DNA of 27,480 nt, from positions 1-27,480 of the forward strand of contig JAHEXN010000005.1 in assembly GCA_023252095.1 (NCBI GenBank). Direction: 5' to 3'. Within the stretch, counting starts at the first letter, position 1. Every line of letters starts with the position of its first letter. This DNA comes from Actinomycetes bacterium (GTDB taxonomy: Bacteria > Actinomycetota > Actinomycetes > Propionibacteriales > Nocardioidaceae). The position numbers were made by a program, and so were the translations under genes. Below are positions 13,673 to 20,065 of this stretch, one piece after another. The notes beneath the pieces were generated by a model. That model made no database searches. It was not told the DNA's origin and saw only the letters and a list, made by a program, of their open reading frames with translations.

Positions 13673-14695
13673 ATGACCGTGACTGCCGCGCACGACCTCG
13701 ACCAGACCCAGGACGCGCTCCCGACCCTCGACGGCGCCGAGTACGCCCAGACCCTGCAGCAGCTCTCGCAGGCTTCGGTCGACCGTCACTTCGACGCGTT
13801 CACCGACATCCCGTGGGACCACCCGGACTTCCAGGTCGATCGCACCGACGAGCGCTGGATCCTGCCCGACGGCATCGATCCCCTCGGCTCGCACGCCTGG
13901 TACAAGGCGCTGCCGGTCGAGCGTCAGATCGAGATCGGCATGTGGCGCCAGGCCAACATCCTCAAGGTCGGCCTGCAGTTCGAGAACATCCTGATCCGCG
14001 GCATCATGCAGTACGTCTTCGCCCAGCCCAACGGCTCGGCCGAGTTCCGGTACCTCACGCACGAGGCGACCGAGGAGTGCCACCACACGCAGATGTTCCA
14101 GCAGTGCGTGAACCGCATCGGTGTCGACGTGCCGGGCATGCGCCGCTGGATGCGAGCCGTCTCCGGCCTGATCCCGCTCGTCGCCTCACGCTTTCCTGTC
14201 GGGTTCTTCATCGGCGTGCTGGCCGGCGAGGAGCCGATCGACCACACGCAGAAGCAGATCCTGCGCGGCTCGAAGCAGCTGCCCCCGCTCCTGGCTCGCA
14301 TCATGCAGATCCACGTCGCCGAGGAAGCGCGGCACATCTCCTTCGCGCACGCCTACATCATGCGCCACGCCCCGCGGCTCGGATGGTTCGAACGCCGTCT
14401 CGTCGCGCTGCTGTTCCCGGTCATCATGCGTGTCCTCGGTGACGCGATCCTGATCCCGCCGAAGGAGCTGCGCACCCAGATGGGCGTGCCGAAGGAGGTC
14501 CTCGACGAGCTCTACTGGGACTCGCCGCAGTCGCAGGAGTTCCTGGCCGACCTGTTCAGCGACGTGCGGATGCTCGCCGAGGAGTCCGGGCTGATGACGC
14601 GCTCGTCGCGTCGCGTGTGGCGCTGGCTCAAGATCGACGGCCGTTCCTCGCGCTACCGCAGCGAGCCGCCGGCAGCGCTGATCGACGCCGCCTGA
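13673..14695 (+). CDS. AurF-like diiron oxygenase
   Basis: A 340-residue, largely helical ferritin-like protein of the AurF (p-aminobenzoate N-oxygenase) type. Diiron ligand motifs are visible: HEATEECHHTQMF in the middle (ExxH with adjacent histidine) and AEEARHISFAHAY further on (EExRH, then H). Helices GMWRQANILKVGLQFENIL (with a likely ligand Glu) and LAGEEPIDHTQKQIL supply more. AurF enzymes oxidise aryl amines, but many actinobacterial relatives have unknown substrates. The GTG of the downstream ferredoxin/flavin reductase is 1 base past its stop, so the reductase is probably the electron donor. ATG 13673 is chosen over a longer in-frame start at 13649, which falls inside the promoter. 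Confidence 0.87.
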   Translation: MTVTAAHDLDQTQDALPTLDGAEYAQTLQQLSQASVDRHFDAFTDIPWDHPDFQVDRTDERWILPDGIDPLGSHAWYKALPVERQIEIGMWRQANILKVGLQFENILIRGIMQYVFAQPNGSAEFRYLTHEATEECHHTQMFQQCVNRIGVDVPGMRRWMRAVSGLIPLVASRFPVGFFIGVLAGEEPIDHTQKQILRGSKQLPPLLARIMQIHVAEEARHISFAHAYIMRHAPRLGWFERRLVALLFPVIMRVLGDAILIPPKELRTQMGVPKEVLDELYWDSPQSQEFLADLFSDVRMLAEESGLMTRSSRRVWRWLKIDGRSSRYRSEPPAALIDAA

Positions 14696-14696
14696 C

Positions 14697-16115
14697 GTGC
14701 CCCACGTCGTCACCCAGCCGTGCTGCGGCGACGCCTCGTGCGTCTTCGCCTGCCCGGTCAACTGCATCCACCCGACCCCCGACGAGCCCGACTTCGCCAC
14801 GGCGGAGATGGTCTACATCGACCCCGTGTCCTGCGTCGACTGCGGTGCCTGCGTTCGAGCCTGCCCGGTCGGCGCCATCAAGCCGCACACCAAACTGGGT
14901 GACGACGAGCTCGTCTTCATGGAGCTCAACGCGCTGTTCCACGCCGACTCCGACGCGGGCAACGGTCTCGAGTCGGCCACGCGGCCGGCGCAGGCGCCCG
15001 TCCCGCCCGTCGTGCGGGTGCCCGAGGGCGTCGCGCTCGACGTCGCGATCGTGGGAGCCGGTCCGGCCGCGCTCTACGCCGCCGACGAGCTCCTGAAGCA
15101 GCACGGTGTACGGGTCACCGTGTTCGACCGGCTTCCCACGCCGCACGGGCTGGTGCGCGCCGGGGTCGCGCCCGACCACCAGCACACCAAGGACATCGGA
15201 AAGCTGTTCGCCAAGATCGAGGCGCAGCCGGGCTTCGAGTACCGGCTCGGCGTCGAGGTCGGACGCGACGTGACGCACGACCAGATCCTCGCCAGCCACG
15301 ACGCCGTGGTCTACGCGACCGGCGCACCGGCCGACCGGCAGATCGGGGTCCCGGGCGAGACGCTGCCCGGAACGGCCACCGCGACCGAGGTCGTGGCCTG
15401 GTACAACGGCCACCCGGATCACGTGGCGGCGCCGCTCGACCTGTCGGCCGAGCGCGTCGTGGTGGTCGGCAACGGCAACGTCGCGCTCGACGTCGCGCGG
15501 GTGGTCCTCAGCGACCCCGACGAGCTCGCCCGCACCGACATCGCCGACCACGCCCTGAGTGCCCTGCGCGACAGTGCCGTGCGCGAGATCGTGCTCGTGG
15601 CCCGGCGCGGCCCCGCGCAGGCCGCGTTCACGGTTCCGGAGATGGTGGGACTTCTGCACCACCCTGACATCGACGTCGTGGTCGAGCAGCGCGAGCTGCT
15701 GACCGGTGACGACCAGAAGTCCTCGCTCCTGCGTGACGGATCCGTGGCGACGATCGACCCGAGTCGGCGACGTGTCGTGCTGCGGTTCCTGGCCGCGCCG
15801 GAGGCCGTCGTCGGCGATCACGCCGTCGAGGGCCTGCGCGTCGTGCGCACGAGGCTCGAGACGGCGCCCGGCGGCATGATCGTGGCGGTCCCGACCGAGG
15901 ATCGCGAGGTCATCGAGACGGCCTGTGTGCTCCGCTCGGTGGGCTACCGGTCGACCCCGATCCCCGGCGTGCCGTTCGACCCCGCCCTCCACCGCATTCC
16001 GAACGTCGGAGGCCGCGTGCTGGCCGAGCCGGCCGGCGACCTCCTGCCCCGGACCTACGTCGTGGGCTGGGCCAAGCGTGGACCCACGGGCTTCATCGGC
16101 ACCAACAAGTCGTGA
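14697..16115 (+). CDS. Ferredoxin/flavin NADP reductase (FprB-like), cut by in-frame TGA
   Basis: The 472 residues before the TGA hold an N-terminal ferredoxin module with two Cys clusters (CCGDASCVFACPVNCIHP, then SCVDCGACVRACPVGAI) that should bind iron-sulfur clusters. An FAD Rossmann motif VGAGPAA and the NADP motif VGNGNVALDVARV follow. This is the layout of mycobacterial FprB, which passes electrons from NADPH to iron-sulfur or diiron partners. The start is GTG 14697, coupled to the diiron oxygenase. The frame stops at TGA 16113-16115, right after the conserved GPTGFIGTNKS segment, but reading on in the same frame gives a natural-looking 76-residue C terminus to 16346. The product would lack its last helices unless the TGA is read through or is a sequencing error. 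Confidence 0.82.
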   Translation: MPHVVTQPCCGDASCVFACPVNCIHPTPDEPDFATAEMVYIDPVSCVDCGACVRACPVGAIKPHTKLGDDELVFMELNALFHADSDAGNGLESATRPAQAPVPPVVRVPEGVALDVAIVGAGPAALYAADELLKQHGVRVTVFDRLPTPHGLVRAGVAPDHQHTKDIGKLFAKIEAQPGFEYRLGVEVGRDVTHDQILASHDAVVYATGAPADRQIGVPGETLPGTATATEVVAWYNGHPDHVAAPLDLSAERVVVVGNGNVALDVARVVLSDPDELARTDIADHALSALRDSAVREIVLVARRGPAQAAFTVPEMVGLLHHPDIDVVVEQRELLTGDDQKSSLLRDGSVATIDPSRRRVVLRFLAAPEAVVGDHAVEGLRVVRTRLETAPGGMIVAVPTEDREVIETACVLRSVGYRSTPIPGVPFDPALHRIPNVGGRVLAEPAGDLLPRTYVVGWAKRGPTGFIGTNKS

Positions 16116-16346
16116 TCGCTCGAGACCGTCAACGCGCTGCTGGCCGATGTCGCGACGGGTCGCATCACACCCGCCGATCGCGTTCGCCCCGTCCTGACCG
16201 ACGGGGCCGCTCTGAATCGCGCCGACTGGTTGCGCCTGGACGCTCACGAGCGCCGTGCCGGACGCGAGCAGGGACGCCCGCGTCGCAAGGTCGTCGACCG
16301 TCTCACGATGGTGGACGTCGTGAGGTCCGCCAAGGCCGCTCGATAG
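16116..16346 (+). pseudogene. Cut-off C-terminal part of the FprB-like reductase
   Basis: In the same frame as the preceding gene, directly after the TGA, 76 codons read SLETVNALLADVATGRITPADRV... and end at TAG 16344-16346. The ETVNALLAD helix is what normally follows GTNKS in this reductase family. There is no start codon or ribosome site of its own, so it is not an independent gene. The remainder carries no further lesion, so the stop is recent, suppressed or artefactual. Its final TAG lies within the -10 box of pdxS. Confidence 0.75.
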
Positions 16347-16349
16347 ACT
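16344..16349 (+). promoter_or_regulatory. -10 box of a leaderless pdxS promoter
   Basis: TAGACT (TANNNT) ends 6 bases before GTG 16356. Its first three bases are the stop codon of the upstream reductase frame. No -35 consensus is visible. Confidence 0.5.
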
Positions 16350-16355
16350 TGCGGA

Positions 16356-17267
16356 GTGAGCACCGAACAGAGCACCAGCACCCCCAGTGAGGTCGGCACC
16401 TCTCGAGTCAAGCGCGGCATGGCCGAGATGCTGAAGGGCGGCGTCATCATGGATGTCGTCGACGCGACGCAGGCGAAGATCGCCGAGGACGCGGGGGCCG
16501 TGGCCGTCATGGCGCTCGAGCGTGTCCCGGCCGACATCCGTGCTCAGGGCGGCGTCGCCCGCGCGAGTGATCCTGACCTGATCGACGGCATCATCGAGGC
16601 CGTCTCGATCCCGGTCATGGCCAAGGCCCGCATCGGCCACTTCGTCGAGGCGCAGATCCTCGAATCGCTCGGCGTCGACTACATCGACGAGTCCGAGGTC
16701 CTGACCCCGGCCGACTACGCCAACCACATCGACAAGTGGGCGTTCAACGTCCCGTTCGTGTGTGGTGCCACCAACCTCGGCGAGGCCCTGCGGCGCATCA
16801 CCGAGGGCGCGGCGTTCATCCGCTCCAAGGGCGAGGCGGGTACCGGCGACGTGTCCAACGCCGTCACCCACATCCGCAAGATCACCGGTGAGATCCGCCG
16901 TCTCCAGGGCCTGCGTGACGACGAGCTGTACGTCGCGGCCAAGGAGCTGCAGGCGCCGTTCGACCTGGTCAAGGAGATCGCCTCCACCGGCAAGCTCCCG
17001 GTCACGCTCTTCACTGCTGGCGGCATCGCGACCCCGGCTGATGCAGCGCTCGTCATGCAGCTCGGCTCGGAGGGCGTGTTCGTGGGGTCGGGCATCTTCA
17101 AGTCGGGCAACCCGTCCGAGCGTGCCGAGGCCATCGTCAAGGCCACGACGTTCTACGACGATCCCGACGTCGTCGCGAAGGTCTCCCGTGGCCTGGGCGA
17201 CGCGATGGTCGGCATCAACGTCTCCGACATTCCCGAGCCGCACCGCCTCGAGACCCGAGGCTGGTGA
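16356..17267 (+). CDS. pdxS: PLP synthase subunit PdxS (pyridoxal 5'-phosphate synthase)
   Basis: A 303-residue (beta/alpha)8 enzyme that builds pyridoxal 5'-phosphate from ribose 5-phosphate, glyceraldehyde 3-phosphate and ammonia supplied by PdxT. Visible signatures are the start VKRGMAEMLKGGVIMDVV, the Schiff-base lysine in PVMAKARIGHF, the phosphate loop GEAGTGDVSNAV and the second phosphate site FTAGGIATPADAALVMQLG followed by GVFVGSGIF. The length is normal. The GTG start fits the -10 box 6 bases upstream. In relatives pdxS and pdxT are close together; here they are 4.2 kb apart, separated by the SipW export module. Confidence 0.97.
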   Translation: MSTEQSTSTPSEVGTSRVKRGMAEMLKGGVIMDVVDATQAKIAEDAGAVAVMALERVPADIRAQGGVARASDPDLIDGIIEAVSIPVMAKARIGHFVEAQILESLGVDYIDESEVLTPADYANHIDKWAFNVPFVCGATNLGEALRRITEGAAFIRSKGEAGTGDVSNAVTHIRKITGEIRRLQGLRDDELYVAAKELQAPFDLVKEIASTGKLPVTLFTAGGIATPADAALVMQLGSEGVFVGSGIFKSGNPSERAEAIVKATTFYDDPDVVAKVSRGLGDAMVGINVSDIPEPHRLETRGW

Positions 17268-17272
17268 ACCTC

Positions 17273-17292
17273 GGCGCACCACCCGGTGCGCC
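17273..17292 (+). terminator. Hairpin after pdxS
   Basis: GGCGCACC and GGTGCGCC form a perfect 8-bp stem with an ACCC tetraloop, 5 bases past the pdxS stop. There is no T tract. Confidence 0.6.
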
Positions 17293-17333
17293 CGACCCCT
17301 AGTTGCAGATTGAGACTGGTGTCAAGGCTTTTC

Positions 17334-17369
17334 TGACGACCCGCCTCCCTCCGGGGAGGCGGGTCGTCA
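17334..17369 (+). terminator. Strong 16-bp hairpin between pdxS and the SipW module
   Basis: TGACGACCCGCCTCCC pairs perfectly with its complement at 17354-17369 around a TCCG tetraloop. It is one of the longest perfect stems in the window. It insulates the SipW module from pdxS; the tail AAGATTTC has only a weak T tract. Confidence 0.65.
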
Positions 17370-17565
17370 AGATTTCACTGAAAGCGCGGTCCCCTCGCGT
17401 GGACGCTGCCGACGCGCGTTTGGACGATATTTGTCCACATCATGAGACGCTTTACGCCTGGGGAGCAGAAGAATCGATGAATTGCCGTCACGCGGGCGTC
17501 AAGCGGGCGTTTCCTGGGTGTCACGTCAGGGAGGCGTGGGGATCGTCACCGTTTGGGAGAACACC
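17370..17565 (+). promoter_or_regulatory. Intergenic leader upstream of the SipW module
   Basis: This is a relatively AT-richer stretch. It holds a small palindrome TGGAC-N7-GTCCA (17421-17437) and a direct repeat GCGGGCGT at 17492-17499 and 17503-17510, an 11-bp step that suits a regulator binding one DNA face. The ribosome site GGGAGA (17554-17559) is at the right distance from ATG 17566. No promoter consensus or known riboswitch is recognisable. Confidence 0.35.
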
Positions 17566-18075
17566 ATGAAGAAGTCCACCAAGGGCGTCGTCGCCGCCGG
17601 AGCTGCTGCCGCCATCCTGCTCGGCGGGGCCGGCACGCTCGCGTACTGGACCGCGCAGGACACCGTCGACGCCGGCGACATCACGTCGGGCAGCATCACG
17701 CTGACCGACGTCGTGTGTGGTGCCGACTGGCTCGAGGACGGCGTCGCCGTCGCCCTGATCGTGCCCGGTGACACCGTGACGAAGCAGTGCACGGGCACCT
17801 TGACCCTCGTCGGCGACCACATCGGCGCGACCGTGGCGCTCGACGACGCGTCTGTCGCCACCGCCGAGGCCGCGTTCAACGACGAGGTCGACATCACCGC
17901 GACGATGACGTCTCCCGCCGCCACGGTGACGGCGCCGGACGTCTACGACGTCACGGTCGACATCACGGCGGTCTTCGACGGCGCCGGAGCGACCAACGAG
18001 TCACAGGGTGACACCGGTGACCTCAACGCGTTGGAGCTCGTGGCCACCCAGACCCACGACACGACGACGCCCTGA
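17566..18075 (+). CDS. SipW-cognate signal peptide protein (alternate-type exported)
   Basis: A 169-residue exported protein. The N terminus MKKSTKGVVAAGAAAAILL then GGAGTLAYWTAQDTVDAG is the alternate signal peptide recognised by ER-type SipW peptidases: Lys-rich start, hydrophobic core and an AYWT segment just beyond the cleavage region. The motif is followed by GDITSGSITLTD, as in TasA and camelysin-like proteins that form extracellular fibres in Bacillus. The mature part is beta-rich and acidic, with two Cys (VVCGADW and KQCTG) able to form one disulfide. The ribosome site is good. A stem-loop and then a SipW-type peptidase gene follow, which fits an enzyme/substrate pair. Fibre formation here is inference. 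Confidence 0.85.
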   Translation: MKKSTKGVVAAGAAAAILLGGAGTLAYWTAQDTVDAGDITSGSITLTDVVCGADWLEDGVAVALIVPGDTVTKQCTGTLTLVGDHIGATVALDDASVATAEAAFNDEVDITATMTSPAATVTAPDVYDVTVDITAVFDGAGATNESQGDTGDLNALELVATQTHDTTTP

Positions 18076-18098
18076 TCGCAGCCCAGTGAGGACGTCAT

Positions 18099-18125
18099 CG
18101 GACCCCGCGCCTGATGCGGGGTCCG
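18099..18125 (+). terminator. Hairpin between the exported protein and its peptidase
   Basis: CGGACCCCGC pairs perfectly with GCGGGGTCCG around a 7-base loop. It lies in the 69-base gap before the peptidase gene. It may act as an attenuator or mRNA-end stabiliser, giving more exported substrate than peptidase. Confidence 0.55.
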
Positions 18126-18144
18126 GTGGCTCCACCGCAACGAC

Positions 18145-18729
18145 ATGACCTCGACTTCGTCGGTACACCGCCCCTCCGGTCCGCTCCGCCTCGCGTGGCG
18201 CGTCCTGGTGTGGACGGTGCTGCTGGCACTGGCGCTGGTGCTGGTCTCTGCGGTCCTGCTGCCCCGGCTGGCGGGCGCGACGCCGTACACCGTGCTGACG
18301 GGCTCGATGAGGCCGGACTATCCACCCGGAACACTCGTCGTGGTCAAGCCGGTCGCGATCGAGGACATCGCCGTGGGCGACGTCATCACCTATCAAGTCG
18401 AGTCGGGGGAGTCGGCGGTAGTCACGCACCGCGTCGTCTCGGTCGGCTCGACCGTGAGCGGGTCCGGCGAACGGGTCCTGCACACCCAAGGGGACGCGAA
18501 CGACGTGGCGGACCAGGAACCCGTCCGCGAAGTCCAGGTCCGGGGCCTCCTCTGGTACTCGGTGCCCCACCTGGGACACGTCAACACCTGGATTCCGGGA
18601 TCGACCCGGCAGTTCGTCGCGACCGGCGCTGGTGCAGTGCTCGCGGCCTACGCCGCCTGGATGTTCGGGGCCGGCTTGGTCGATCGACGCAGCAACGAGA
18701 AGCGGAAGGGAGGTGCGCACATCGCATGA
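18145..18729 (+). CDS. SipW-type (ER-type) signal peptidase I
   Basis: A 194-residue membrane protease that should remove the alternate signal peptides of the neighbouring exported proteins. Transmembrane helix 1 is at about residues 17-40. The catalytic Ser54 is in LTGSMRPDYPPGT. The Lys of bacterial SPase I is replaced by His95 in VTHRV, as in SipW and eukaryotic/archaeal signal peptidases, and Asp117 is in QGDAND. A second membrane helix lies at about residues 155-175, followed by a basic tail. No ribosome site is visible at ATG 18145. Its stop overlaps the next start (ATGA), so the genes from here to 21459 form one operon. Substrates are probably the AYWT proteins at 17566 and 19382. Confidence 0.92.
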   Translation: MTSTSSVHRPSGPLRLAWRVLVWTVLLALALVLVSAVLLPRLAGATPYTVLTGSMRPDYPPGTLVVVKPVAIEDIAVGDVITYQVESGESAVVTHRVVSVGSTVSGSGERVLHTQGDANDVADQEPVREVQVRGLLWYSVPHLGHVNTWIPGSTRQFVATGAGAVLAAYAAWMFGAGLVDRRSNEKRKGGAHIA

Positions 18730-19385
18730 GCACCTCACGACGCATGCGTCCTGTTCTGCCGGCCGCCGTGGTCCTGGCTCTTCTGGTCTGGCCCGTGCCG
18801 GTCCAAGCCGCCGACGAAATCGGTCTCAGCATCGATGGAGTCGCCTGGGCGCCCCAGCTCATGCTGCCGCTGTTCGACCCCTCGACGGTGTGGGTCCCGG
18901 GTGGCACCGAGACCCGGTCGTTCGAGCTGCGCAACCAGGGGCCGTCCGCGGCATCCCTGACCCTCGAGGCGCTGAGCCAGGGCGGCGATGCCGTGCTGGC
19001 CGCTGACGTGGGCGTGAGCGTCCGGGTCGACGGCGGCGCCTGGACCCCTGTGGAGCTCGGCAGCACTCCACGGGCCACCACTGCCCGCCCGATCCAGGCG
19101 GGAGCCGATGTGTCGGTCGACGTGCGTGTCGTGCTCGACCCCGCCTCCGGCAGCGCGACGCAGGACCGCGTGATGCCCCTGTCCCTGCGGGTCACCCTCG
19201 TCGGTGACGCTTCGGGAGGCGACGATCCGGACGCCATTCAAGACCACGAGGGCGTGCTCCCCGGTACCGGCACGACGCTTACCGCTGATCGGTTGCTTGC
19301 CGCCCTGACGCTGTGCGCCGCAGGCCTTGTCCTGATCGTCTGCCGGCGGTCCCAAGTCGCCCGCGCGGACAGAGGCACCTCATGA
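18726..19385 (+). CDS. Secreted protein with LPGTG cell-wall anchor motif
   Basis: A 219-residue surface protein. The N-terminal Sec signal peptide ends near AAVVLALLVWPVPVQA-AD. The mature domain is beta-strand rich (ETRSFELRNQGPSAASLTLEAL, SVDVRVVLDPASGS), like a small Ig-like domain. The C terminus has the sorting signal LPGTG at about residue 180, a hydrophobic helix (LLAALTLCAAGLVLIV) and a basic tail CRRSQ, which is the usual sortase substrate layout. No sortase gene is in the window. Its start overlaps the peptidase stop by 4 bases, and its end overlaps the next gene by 4 bases. It may anchor the exported AYWT proteins to the wall; this role is inference. Confidence 0.87.
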   Translation: MSTSRRMRPVLPAAVVLALLVWPVPVQAADEIGLSIDGVAWAPQLMLPLFDPSTVWVPGGTETRSFELRNQGPSAASLTLEALSQGGDAVLAADVGVSVRVDGGAWTPVELGSTPRATTARPIQAGADVSVDVRVVLDPASGSATQDRVMPLSLRVTLVGDASGGDDPDAIQDHEGVLPGTGTTLTADRLLAALTLCAAGLVLIVCRRSQVARADRGTS

Positions 19386-20065
19386 GCCGTCCGAGCTGTC
19401 CCGCGCCGGGCCACCGTCGCGCGTCCCGCGCACCGCGCGGCCGGGTGACGTCGGTGCACGTCCGCCTGCTGCTGTGCCTGGGTCTGCTCGCGCTGCCGGC
19501 CGGCGTGGGCACGATGGCCTACTGGACCGACTCCGCCACGATCGCCACCGGCCCCATCCAGTCGGGCACCCTCGACCTCACGGTCGGCACCACCGCGGCC
19601 GACAGTGTCAACCTGCCCGGTCAGGGCGGCACTTTCGAGTACTCGCAGCTGACGATCGCGAACCTGGTGCCGGGGGAGAGCATCGCCCGCCCCTTCGCGG
19701 TGCACAACGCCGGCAGCGTGCAGTTCTCGTACAACGGTTCGATCTCCACGATCAACGACAACTTCGTCGCCTCGGGGAGCGGGCTGCGGGTGCAGATCTA
19801 CGCCGATGGCCTCCCGACCAACACCGGCGTGGAGGCCACGGGCAACCGTTCGGGCGCGTGCACCGGCACCGTCGTGAGCGACCAGGCCGTGAGCACCGCG
19901 ACGAGCACGGTCACGATCCACTCGACCAACCAGGTGCTTGCCGCGGGTGCCTCGCGGGTCTACTGCGCGCGCATCCTGCTCCATGCCAGCTCTCCCACCA
20001 CGATGCAGGGCCAATCGACCGCCCTCGTGATCGGCCTGAACGCGACCCAGGTCGGGGCCCCGTGA
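19382..20065 (+). CDS. TasA-like protein with SipW-cognate signal peptide
   Basis: A 227-residue exported protein. After a basic N terminus (about 20 Arg/Pro/Ser-rich residues) comes a hydrophobic stretch LLLCLGLLALPAGVG, then TMAYWTDSATIATGPIQSG. This matches the same alternate signal-peptide pattern as the 17566 product (L-x-YWT, then a Gly/Ser-rich ITSG/IQSG turn and LT or LDLT). The mature domain is beta-rich (FEYSQLTIANLVPGESIARPFAVHN), reminiscent of the TasA/camelysin jelly-roll. Two Cys occur (GACTG and VYCAR). An internal ATG is possible, but the ATGA overlap with the LPGTG gene supports 19382. The end overlaps the fusion gene by 1 base. Confidence 0.85.
   Translation: MSRPSCPAPGHRRASRAPRGRVTSVHVRLLLCLGLLALPAGVGTMAYWTDSATIATGPIQSGTLDLTVGTTAADSVNLPGQGGTFEYSQLTIANLVPGESIARPFAVHNAGSVQFSYNGSISTINDNFVASGSGLRVQIYADGLPTNTGVEATGNRSGACTGTVVSDQAVSTATSTVTIHSTNQVLAAGASRVYCARILLHASSPTTMQGQSTALVIGLNATQVGAP

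Noticed and set aside
16113..16115. Selenocysteine codon as the first explanation of the in-frame TGA
   Set aside because: No SECIS-like hairpin is apparent just downstream and the site is not a known redox centre; kept only as a testable alternative.
14628..17282. 884-codon minus-strand frame over the reductase and pdxS
   Set aside because: It is low-complexity shadow translation; pdxS and the reductase are clear on the plus strand.
17370..17565. Known riboswitch before the SipW module
   Set aside because: No c-di-GMP, TPP, cobalamin or other consensus elements were recognisable by eye.
19474..20064. Upstream extension of the peptidase fusion gene
   Set aside because: It overlaps the TasA-like gene in another frame and is His/Arg-rich nonsense; ATG 20065 fits the membrane helix and the TGATG junction.
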